A stretch of 8,836 nucleotides of DNA from Clostridiales bacterium. Lineage in GTDB: Bacteria; Bacillota; Clostridia; Oscillospirales; Oscillospiraceae. Position 1 is the first letter of the stretch, and each line of letters begins with the position of its first letter. A program made the translations under genes and the position numbers. The stretch is from positions 18,545 to 27,380 of the forward strand of contig DQDL01000058.1 of assembly GCA_003533405.1 (NCBI GenBank), written 5' to 3'. The notes below the pieces were generated by a model. It was not told the DNA's origin. It did no database searches and saw only the letters and a list, made by a program, of their open reading frames with translations. Below, one piece after another: positions 1-5,223 of the stretch.

Positions 1-443
1 GCTATATCGGCACCTCCGGCTGCGGCCCGACCTGCCTGTCGATGGCGGCGGTGTATCTTACGAAAAACGCAGAATTTTCGCCCTTGTATGTCGCCCGCAT
101 GGCAGAGCAGTACGGCTACTGCGTGCCCGGCAACGGCAGCTCGTGGACGCTTATAAGCGAGGGCTGCGCTCACCTCGGACTCACGGCGCACGAGCTTCCG
201 CTTTGGGAGCCGTCGATGGTGAACGCACTCGATGACGGTGCGGTGCTCATTTTAGCCCTCGGCCCCGGGGATTTCACAAGCTCCGGCCATTTCGTCGTCG
301 TGAGCGGCCACACGAGCGAGGGCTTTGTCGTGAACGACCCCAACAGCGTCGAAAACAGCGGCCGCATTTGGTCATACGAGCGCCTCGAGGGTCAGATATC
401 GAACCTCTGGAGCTTGCAGCCGCAGCTCAACGCCGCAAATTAA
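1..443 (+). CDS. C39-like cysteine peptidase, 3' part (5' end outside window)
   Basis: The reading frame is open from the first complete codon (position 3), so an internal ATG at 42 is not the true start; 146 residues are visible and the N-terminus is missing. The fragment begins YIGTSGCGPTCLSM, the active-site segment of the C39-like (Peptidase_C39_2, papain-fold) family, with the presumed nucleophile Cys at visible residue 7. A GTSW-like GSSW follows near residue 46. The presumed catalytic His is in SGHFVVVSG (residue 96), and the third residue is probably Asp112 in VNDPNS. Spacing and order match an intact catalytic domain that ends close to the stop codon. Members cleave peptides or process secreted proteins; many Firmicute versions are exported, but a signal peptide would lie upstream and cannot be seen. 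The substrate is unknown. The gene is followed by a hairpin/U-tract and then ypeB. Family assignment is fairly sure, role is not. Confidence 0.82.
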   Translation, partial: YIGTSGCGPTCLSMAAVYLTKNAEFSPLYVARMAEQYGYCVPGNGSSWTLISEGCAHLGLTAHELPLWEPSMVNALDDGAVLILALGPGDFTSSGHFVVVSGHTSEGFVVNDPNSVENSGRIWSYERLEGQISNLWSLQPQLNAAN

Positions 444-463
444 AAAATAAAATTAATATTAGC

Positions 464-501
464 CACCTCTTAAGGACAAAATAGCCTTGAGAGGTGTTTT
501 T
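464..501 (+). terminator. Hairpin plus U-tract between the C39 gene and ypeB; also holds the ypeB SD
   Basis: Arms 464-475 (CACCTCTTAAGG) and 485-496 (CCTTGAGAGGTG) form a 12-bp stem with one G-U pair and a 9-nt loop, followed by five Ts at 497-501. This is a standard intrinsic-terminator shape for the upstream gene. Unusually, the right arm contains GAGGTG (491-496), the only good Shine-Dalgarno for the ypeB ATG at 502, and the U-tract is the 5-nt spacer. The structure could therefore terminate C39 transcripts and also block ypeB translation in any read-through RNA. The structure is seen in the sequence; the dual role is inference. Confidence 0.75.
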
Positions 502-1761
502 ATGTATATCAAGAAGAAAACCTTTATTTTAATAATAACATATCTGTCGGCGGCGGCGATCGCCTTCGGGGCGTACTCGGCGGCGCTGTCCGTCGGCGGG
601 GCGGGCTACCGAAACACTGCCCGCTACGGCTATGAGCACGCCTTCGGCGAGGTGGTCACGGCGGCGGAAAAACTGAGCGACGCTCTTCACAGGGGTGCTT
701 ACGCAACCGGTGCGGAGATGTCGGCCTCGGTCTGCGCCGATGTCTACGGCAGCTGCCTGACGGCGGGCATGACCATGTCCGAGCTGCCGTTTTCCACGCA
801 GGAGCTTGAAAACACCGCACGCTTTGTCGGCGTTGCGGCGGATTTTTCACAGTCGCTCATGGGAAGCGGCGGCTTTGACGATGAGACCCGAAAAAGCTTT
901 GCAGAGCTTTACAAGACTGCCGAGAGCATCACCGAAGCGCTCGATGCGCTGCGTGACGATATCGACAACGGCACGGTGAAGATGGACGAGCCGGAGGCGC
1001 TGTTTGACGAGACGGGCACTTCGCTTCTGAGCACCGCCATGCTCGAAATGGAAAGCGGCATCGGCGAGCTGCCAACACTTGACTACGACGGCAGGTATAA
1101 TAAGACCGCCGCCGAGGAGTGCGCAGACCCCGTCACCGAGGATGAAGCACGCACGATAGCCGCCGATTTTCTCGGCCTTGAGGGCGATGAGATATCGCTT
1201 CAGTACCGCAGCGAAAGCGGCGCAACGAGCTTTGAGCATGAGGATAAAAGCATCCTTGTCGACGGCTGGGGCAATGTTGTCTCCATGAGCTCATCCCGAA
1301 TCGTCACGGGCGACATGTCCACCGAGGACATGGAAAAAGCGGCAAAAGAATTTTTAACAAACCACGGCATCAAGAATATGCATCTCATGTCGTCCAAGCG
1401 CATAGGAAATTTGCAGTCCATGCGCTTTGAGCGCCTTGACGGCGGCGTGCGCATTGAGGCCGACAGCGTGAAAATCTCCGTTGCCGCCGATGACGGCACG
1501 GTCTATTCCTTTGACGCAAGCGGACATTATTCCGATACCCAAAAGCACGCAAAGCCCGAGAGCATCGTGACCCAAACGCAGGCGGCCACGGCGCTGCCGA
1601 AGGGGCTGAGCGCCAAAGCAAAGGGCATGGTCTACGCCGAAACGGCGGGCGGCAATGAGCGCCTGTGCTATGAGTTCGAGTGCGAAAGCAAAAACGACGA
1701 CACCCTGCGCATCCTCGTCGATGCCGAGACCGGCGAGCAATATCGCATATCGTTTGTGTAA
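502..1761 (+). CDS. ypeB: Spore germination protein YpeB
   Basis: In Bacillus, YpeB is an inner-spore-membrane protein needed for localisation and stability of the cortex-lytic enzyme SleB, so it contributes to cortex hydrolysis during germination. The protein here is 419 residues, close to the roughly 450 of Bacillus YpeB. Residues 1-6 are basic (MYIKKK) and 7-30 are a single hydrophobic segment, consistent with a membrane anchor. Residues about 35-195 form the YpeB N-terminal region, ending in the motif LPTLDYDGRY (190-199). Residues about 212-345 and 350-419 look like PepSY-type repeats (VTEDEARTIAADFLG; then EDMEKAAKEFLTNHG, and an ILVDAETGEQY ending). The ATG at 502 was chosen because GAGGTG lies 5 nt upstream and lysines directly precede the helix; a TTG at 487 adds only five untypical residues. 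The usual neighbour sleB is not adjacent; a C39-like peptidase gene precedes it instead. No sigma-G promoter could be assigned. Confidence 0.88.
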   Translation: MYIKKKTFILIITYLSAAAIAFGAYSAALSVGGAGYRNTARYGYEHAFGEVVTAAEKLSDALHRGAYATGAEMSASVCADVYGSCLTAGMTMSELPFSTQELENTARFVGVAADFSQSLMGSGGFDDETRKSFAELYKTAESITEALDALRDDIDNGTVKMDEPEALFDETGTSLLSTAMLEMESGIGELPTLDYDGRYNKTAAEECADPVTEDEARTIAADFLGLEGDEISLQYRSESGATSFEHEDKSILVDGWGNVVSMSSSRIVTGDMSTEDMEKAAKEFLTNHGIKNMHLMSSKRIGNLQSMRFERLDGGVRIEADSVKISVAADDGTVYSFDASGHYSDTQKHAKPESIVTQTQAATALPKGLSAKAKGMVYAETAGGNERLCYEFECESKNDDTLRILVDAETGEQYRISFV

Positions 1762-1763
1762 AT

Positions 1764-1806
1764 AAAAAAGCCTCGTTTCCGAAGAAACGAGGCTAAAAGC
1801 TTTTTT
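1764..1806 (-). terminator. Intrinsic terminator between convergent ypeB and the NhaC-family gene
   Basis: An 11-bp perfect stem (1769-1779 with 1784-1794) is capped by four bases. Read on the minus strand, the loop is the extra-stable C(UUCG)G tetraloop and the stem is followed at once by five Us (complement of 1764-1768), so it is a textbook terminator for the minus-strand transporter. On the plus strand the loop is CGAA and six Ts occur at 1801-1806, separated from the stem by AAAAGC. An alternative outer pairing of 1764-1771 with 1799-1806 could bring them next to a stem, so it may also stop ypeB transcripts. Minus-strand function is the stronger claim. Confidence 0.88.
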
Positions 1807-1830
1807 AATTACTGCTCGAATTACTGCTCG
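1807..1830. repeat. 12-bp perfect tandem duplication across the transporter stop codon
   Basis: AATTACTGCTCG occurs twice in direct succession (1807-1818 and 1819-1830). On the minus strand this duplicates the last two codons and the stop of the transporter gene (GAG CAG TAA), giving a second in-frame GAG CAG TAA after one TTC codon. Because 12 is a multiple of three, read-through of the first stop would add only Phe-Glu-Gln. It looks like a recent slippage duplication with little effect on the protein. Confidence 0.9.
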
Positions 1831-3344
1831 ACTGCCTTGGTCTTCTTGCCGACGGTGGAGCGGAGGATGAACAGCACAACGATGGTCATCACGATGCCGA
1901 TGGGCAGGCAGATCCATGCGTTCTTGACAAAGCCTGCTATGATGAAGTTCACGAAGCTCAGTGCAGCGACGGTGATCGCATACGGAAGCTGAGTCTGGAC
2001 ATGCTCGATGTGGTTGCAGTTTGCACCGGCGGAAGCCATGATGGTGGTATCGGAGATAGGCGAGCAGTGGTCGCCGCAGACAGCACCTGCAAGGCAGGCC
2101 GAGATGCCGATCATGAGCAGAGGATCGCCGACCTTGAAGATAGGCAGGACGATGGGGATGAGGATGCCGAAGGTGCCCCAGCTGGTGCCGGTCGCGAAAG
2201 CGAGCAGGCAGGCAACGACGAAGATGATTGCAGGCAGCATGTTGAACAGACCTGCGGAAGCGGCCTTCATAACGCCCTCAACATAGGTGGCGGCGCCGAG
2301 CAGACCGGTCATGTTCTTAAGCGTAACTGCGAAGGTCAGGATGAGTATAGCGGGAACCATTGCGTTGAAGCCCTTGACTACGCAGCTCATTGCGTCCTTG
2401 AAGGTGGTGACACGGCGGCAGCAGAGGTAGATGATGGTGAAGATGACTGCCACGAGAGAGCCCCAGGGCAGACCGACGAATGCGTCGGTGTTGCCGAATG
2501 CGCCGACAAAGTCGCCTGCGACACCGCTTTTGGGATCCCAGAAGCCGCCGACATACATAAGGCCGATGATGCACATGATGATAAGTACGATGATGGGGAT
2601 AAGCATATCCCACAGAGTCGCCTTGGTGTTCTCGACCTCTTCGTCGCCGCCGAGAGAGCCGAGATTGCCCTTGAGAGCCTCAAGCTCGCTCTTTGCCATC
2701 GGGCCGTAGTCAAAGCCCATGACGATCATGCCGATGACGAACACGAAGGTCAGCAGGGAGTAGAAGTTAAAGGGGATAGCCTGGATGAAAAGCTGGATGC
2801 CGGAGATGCCTGCGTCCAGATCCTCGGCAACACCGGAGACCGCTGCCGCCCAAGAGGAAACGGGAGCGATCATGCAGACGGGAGCTGCGGTAGCGTCGAT
2901 GATGTATGCAAGCTTTGCACGGGAGATCTTCTGATTATCGGTCAGAGGACGCATGACAGAGCCGACGGTCAAGCAGTTGAAGTAGTCGTCAATGAAGATG
3001 AGAACGCCGAGAACGAAGGTTGCAAACAGCGTGCCCGCACGGGTCTTGACATGCTTTGCAGCCCACTTGCCGAAGGCTGCGGCAGCGCCCGTGGAGTTAA
3101 CGAGAGCGACCATGATGCCGAGGATAACGAGGAACATGAAGATACCTGCGTTGCCGGTGATGGCTTCCGTGAAGCCGTCCTTGATCATGGCGTTAAGTGC
3201 GCCGATGGGGCTGAAGTTCGAGACGAACAGTGCACCGACGAGTATGCCGATGAACAGCGAGCTGAAGGTCTCCTTGGTGATAAGCGCAAGGACGATTGCG
3301 ACTATCGGCGGGACCAGCGCCCAGAAGGTGTTTACAAATTCCAT
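1821..3344 (-). CDS. NhaC-superfamily membrane transporter, probable lysine transporter
   Basis: A 507-residue polytopic membrane protein of the NhaC family (Na+/H+ antiporter superfamily), with roughly ten or more hydrophobic segments spread from residue 7 to 495. Family-typical stretches include FIDDYFNCLTVGSVMRP (117-133), IDATAAPVCMIAPVSSWAAA (149-168) and GTSWGTFGILIP (386-397), plus CGDHCSPISDTTIMASAG (423-440), which carry the polar and charged residues expected in the transport core. Residues about 213-245 form a hydrophilic loop. The ATG at 3344 was chosen because the protein then begins MEFVNTFWALVPP, directly before the first helix, with AAAGGG about 9 nt upstream; the longer open frame to 3392 runs into the riboswitch terminator. 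Family members carry Na+, H+ and organic solutes. A lysine riboswitch lies immediately upstream, and NhaC-type genes under LYS elements have been proposed as lysine transporters (called LysW in comparative genomics). So lysine uptake, probably ion-coupled, is the best reading; the substrate is inferred from regulation only. Confidence 0.92.
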   Translation of the reverse strand: MEFVNTFWALVPPIVAIVLALITKETFSSLFIGILVGALFVSNFSPIGALNAMIKDGFTEAITGNAGIFMFLVILGIMVALVNSTGAAAAFGKWAAKHVKTRAGTLFATFVLGVLIFIDDYFNCLTVGSVMRPLTDNQKISRAKLAYIIDATAAPVCMIAPVSSWAAAVSGVAEDLDAGISGIQLFIQAIPFNFYSLLTFVFVIGMIVMGFDYGPMAKSELEALKGNLGSLGGDEEVENTKATLWDMLIPIIVLIIMCIIGLMYVGGFWDPKSGVAGDFVGAFGNTDAFVGLPWGSLVAVIFTIIYLCCRRVTTFKDAMSCVVKGFNAMVPAILILTFAVTLKNMTGLLGAATYVEGVMKAASAGLFNMLPAIIFVVACLLAFATGTSWGTFGILIPIVLPIFKVGDPLLMIGISACLAGAVCGDHCSPISDTTIMASAGANCNHIEHVQTQLPYAITVAALSFVNFIIAGFVKNAWICLPIGIVMTIVVLFILRSTVGKKTKAVEQ

Positions 3345-3367
3345 GATGAGTTTCCCTTTCCGTGAAC

Positions 3368-3399
3368 AAAAAATTGAGCCATGACGCTTCATGACTCAA
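3368..3399 (-). terminator. Riboswitch-controlled terminator (expression platform)
   Basis: On the minus strand, TTGAGTCATGA (3399-3389) pairs with TCATGGCTCAA (3384-3374) in an 11-bp stem with one G-U pair and an AGCG loop, followed by six Us (3373-3368). It lies 25 nt after the last aptamer base and 23 nt before the transporter start codon, so premature termination would occur before the gene. The palindromic hexamer TCATGA in its 5' arm is also present in the 3' arm of aptamer helix P1, giving a direct basis for alternative pairing. By analogy with the lysC leader, lysine binding should stabilise P1 and favour this terminator. Confidence 0.9.
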
Positions 3400-3424
3400 C
3401 AGGAAAAAACATATTCTTGCCGAT

Positions 3425-3585
3425 CATGACAGCTCTCCGCAGTCTGCGACAGTACACAGGATGTTCTCCTGCGTCCCAGATACCGGCCACTCGGGAAAAT
3501 GAACGGTTCTTCGGCGGTGACCCCTTTCGCTTAACGCTTCCCGGCGTTTTACTAAGCTACTGATGGCGACCGCGCCTCTATCATG
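3425..3585 (-). promoter_or_regulatory. Lysine riboswitch (L box / LYS element) aptamer
   Basis: Read on the minus strand, the region carries the conserved lysine-aptamer segments in order: AGAGGCGCGG (3579-3570) right after the P1 5' arm, AGTAGC nearby, GAAAGGGGTCACCGCCGAAG (3528-3509), the P5 hairpin CAGGAGAACATCCTG (3471-3457), ACTGTC (3453-3448), and GGAGAGCTGTC (3438-3428) closing the structure. P1 is CATGATAG (3585-3578) with CTGTCATG (3432-3425), 8 bp with one G-U. The length, 161 nt, is near that of known lysine aptamers. These boxes closely resemble the B. subtilis lysC leader (GATAGAGGTGCG, AAAGGGGAGCGTCGCCGAAG, GGAGGGCTATC). It precedes an intrinsic terminator and a transporter gene, so lysine would switch off transcription. 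I compared with remembered consensus, not by covariance search. Confidence 0.95.
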
Positions 3586-3604
3586 CTCTGTTCAATTCAC
3601 CGCC

Positions 3605-3632
3605 ATTATAACCGCAATTCACGATTTGTCAA
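3605..3632 (-). promoter_or_regulatory. Sigma-A promoter of the lysine riboswitch/transporter transcript
   Basis: On the minus strand, TTGACA (3632-3627) and TATAAT (3610-3605) are both perfect consensus hexamers separated by 16 nt. The expected start is near 3597-3599, about 12 nt before helix P1. A promoter this strong fits a gene whose control is left to riboswitch attenuation. Confidence 0.93.
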
Positions 3633-3681
3633 TAGCTTTGTGAAATTTATTTTGCATTTAAGCAAGAAAATGACGGAAAGC

Positions 3682-3710
3682 TTGTCAGTTTTCATTTATG
3701 ATGATACAAT
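3682..3710 (+). promoter_or_regulatory. Probable sigma-A promoter of proC
   Basis: TTGTCA (3682-3687) and TACAAT (3705-3710) are separated by 17 nt, each one mismatch from consensus, in an AT-rich region. The expected start is near 3717, giving a leader of about 25 nt that contains the proC ribosome binding site. It is divergent from the riboswitch promoter; the 49 bp between the two -35 boxes (3633-3681) hold nothing else I recognise. Confidence 0.75.
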
Positions 3711-3742
3711 ATTAAAATATAAAAAATAAAGGATGGTGCGGC

Positions 3743-4546
3743 ATGAAATATTCATTTATAGGTCTGGGCAACATGGCGTCTGCCATTATCGCAGGCATGG
3801 CTGCCTCGGGTAAGTTTAAAAATGACAACATTTACGGATATAATCGCTCGGAAGGAAAGACAAACGCTCTGCGTGACCGCCATGGGCTCATCCCCTGCGC
3901 CTCGGCTCTCGAAGCCGTGGAAAAAGCGGAGGTAGTTGTGCTTTGCGTAAAGCCGCAGGTCATGCCGAAGCTCTTGGACGAGATAGGCGGGGCGATAACG
4001 AAGGATAAGCTCGTTATTACCATTGCAGCAGGAAAAAGCTGCGGCTGGTACGAGGCAAAGCTCGGCAAGGGCGTTCCCGTCGTGCGCGTGATGCCGAATA
4101 TAAACGCCAAGGTCAAGGCCTCCGTCACGGCGATCTGCGGCGGCAAAAACGCCAAGGACGAGCATATAAAAATCGCCGACGGCATTTTCTCGACCGTCGG
4201 CAAGGTGTATCATATTGACGAAGCGCAGTTTGCCGCATTCGGCGCACTCGGCGGTGCTTCGGGCGCATTCGTGCTTTTGTACATAGACGCACTTGCCGAG
4301 GCCGGAGTGCGTGCGGGCTTTGCCCGCCCCATGGCCGAGGAGATCGCCACGGCGACCGTCGTCGGCAGCGGACTTCTGGCCATGAACTCGGACGAGCACC
4401 CCATTGCGCTCATGAACAAGGTCTGCTCCCCGGGCGGCACGACCGTCGAGGGCGTGTGCAAGCTCAAGGAGCTCGGCTTCGAGACCGCCGTTCAGCAGGG
4501 GCTGCGGGCGATTATAGAAAAAGACATTCAGCTTTCGCAGAATTGA
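3743..4546 (+). CDS. proC: Pyrroline-5-carboxylate reductase
   Basis: Catalyses the last step of proline biosynthesis in the cytoplasm: NAD(P)H-dependent reduction of 1-pyrroline-5-carboxylate to L-proline. The 267-residue length is typical. The N-terminal Rossmann dinucleotide site reads FIGLGNMASAIIAGM (5-19), followed by VVLCVKPQVM, the family's VKPQ segment (about 69-78). VVRVMPNINAKV (about 113-124) matches the usual R-x-MPN motif. The C-terminal dimerisation/substrate domain contains DALAEAGVRAGFARPMAEE and the signature CSPGGTTVEGV, where family members bind pyrroline carboxylate. The ATG at 743 of kilobase 4 (3743) follows AAGGATGG (3729-3736) with 6 nt spacing. It has its own promoter, no other proline gene is adjacent, and its 3' end overlaps the convergent nth gene by 19 bp. 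No terminator is visible. Confidence 0.96.
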   Translation: MKYSFIGLGNMASAIIAGMAASGKFKNDNIYGYNRSEGKTNALRDRHGLIPCASALEAVEKAEVVVLCVKPQVMPKLLDEIGGAITKDKLVITIAAGKSCGWYEAKLGKGVPVVRVMPNINAKVKASVTAICGGKNAKDEHIKIADGIFSTVGKVYHIDEAQFAAFGALGGASGAFVLLYIDALAEAGVRAGFARPMAEEIATATVVGSGLLAMNSDEHPIALMNKVCSPGGTTVEGVCKLKELGFETAVQQGLRAIIEKDIQLSQN

Positions 4547-5163
4547 CAAACCCCATTTAAGCAGCAGTTTTCGCACATCGGCTTGCGTGCGGTGCACACC
4601 GCTCTGCCGTGCAGGACGATGCGGTGGCAGAAGTCGGAGCTTTTCTCCGGCGGAAGCTGCCTGCGCAGCTCAAATTCTATCTTGACGGGGTCCTTGAGGT
4701 CATCGACGAGCCCCAGCCTATTTGAAATGCGGGTGCAGTGCGTGTCCACGACCGTTGAGCCCGGGATGCGGTATACATCGCCGAGAATGAGGTTTGCCGT
4801 CTTGCGGCCGACCCCGGGGAGCTTCAAAAGCTCCTCCATGCTGTCGGGCACCCTGCCGCCGTAATCTTCGACAAGCATTTTCGCACAGGCGACGATGTCC
4901 CGAGCCTTGGCACGGTAAAAGCCGCAGGAGCGGACATATTCCTCGACCTCCTCGACCCTCGCCCCGGCGAAGCTTTCAAGCGTCGGGAAGCGCTCAAACA
5001 GAGCGGGCGTTATCATGTTGACCCTTGCGTCCGTGCACTGGGCGGCAAGACGCACGGAGATAAGAAGCTCATACGGCTTTTTGTAGTCGAGCGTGCAGTC
5101 GGCGAGGGGATATTCCTCCTCCAAAAGCCGCACTATCTCTAAAACCTGTTCTTTGCTGCGCAT
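4528..5163 (-). CDS. nth: Endonuclease III (base-excision repair DNA glycosylase/AP lyase)
   Basis: Removes oxidised pyrimidines from DNA and nicks the resulting abasic site by beta-elimination. The 211-residue protein matches the usual size. SVRLAAQCTDARVN (36-49) is the family's early conserved segment. The helix-hairpin-helix LPGVGRKTANLIL (115-127) carries the catalytic Lys121, and VVDTHCTRISNRLGL (138-152) carries the catalytic Asp140. The C-terminus holds a C-x6-C-x2-C-x5-C motif (Cys190, 197, 200, 206), the [4Fe-4S] site, with extra cysteines at 201 and 209. The ATG at 5163 was preferred over an in-frame one at 5208 because GGGGTGAT lies just upstream on the minus strand and MRSKEQVLEIV matches the family start. 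It is divergent from rarA (60 bp gap) and convergent with proC, with overlapping 3' ends. Confidence 0.96.
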   Translation of the reverse strand: MRSKEQVLEIVRLLEEEYPLADCTLDYKKPYELLISVRLAAQCTDARVNMITPALFERFPTLESFAGARVEEVEEYVRSCGFYRAKARDIVACAKMLVEDYGGRVPDSMEELLKLPGVGRKTANLILGDVYRIPGSTVVDTHCTRISNRLGLVDDLKDPVKIEFELRRQLPPEKSSDFCHRIVLHGRAVCTARKPMCENCCLNGVCQFCES

Positions 5164-5223
5164 AAAATCACCCCAAACAAATTTAGCATAATTCGACCCA
5201 AAACACAACAGCGAGGTATTGCA

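Noticed and set aside
440..500. A sigma-G promoter for ypeB
   Set aside because: The AT-rich segment 441-460 has several TATA-like runs but no convincing TGAATA/CATACTA-type pair, so I did not annotate one.
487..501. A TTG start for ypeB at 487, with AAGGA (472-476) as a possible SD
   Set aside because: It adds only MRGVF before the natural MYIKKK start and has a 10-nt spacing; the ATG at 502 with GAGGTG 5 nt upstream fits better. It cannot be wholly excluded.
1354..1917. A 187-codon minus-strand frame overlapping the ends of ypeB and the transporter gene
   Set aside because: It crosses the convergent terminator and has no family resemblance; both flanking genes are well supported.
2001..3365. 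A 454-codon open frame on the plus strand, antisense to the transporter gene
   Set aside because: The product is a low-complexity Asp/Glu/His/Cys-rich sequence with no domain, caused by codon usage of the real minus-strand gene, whose membrane protein is clearly recognisable. It would also run across the riboswitch terminator.
3345..3392. A start for the transporter at 3392
   Set aside because: This would place coding sequence in the riboswitch terminator hairpin and U-tract; the ATG at 3344 gives the family-typical N-terminus.
3381..3563. A 60-codon plus-strand frame in the intergenic region
   Set aside because: It lies opposite the lysine riboswitch and terminator and lacks a ribosome binding site; the RNA element explains the sequence.
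3752..4597. A 281-codon minus-strand frame opposite proC
   Set aside because: It is a shadow of proC, with no recognisable domain and no ribosome binding site; ProC motifs on the plus strand are unambiguous.
5164..5208. A start for nth at 5208
   Set aside because: The extra 15 residues are untypical and the GGGGTGAT ribosome binding site fits the ATG at 5163.
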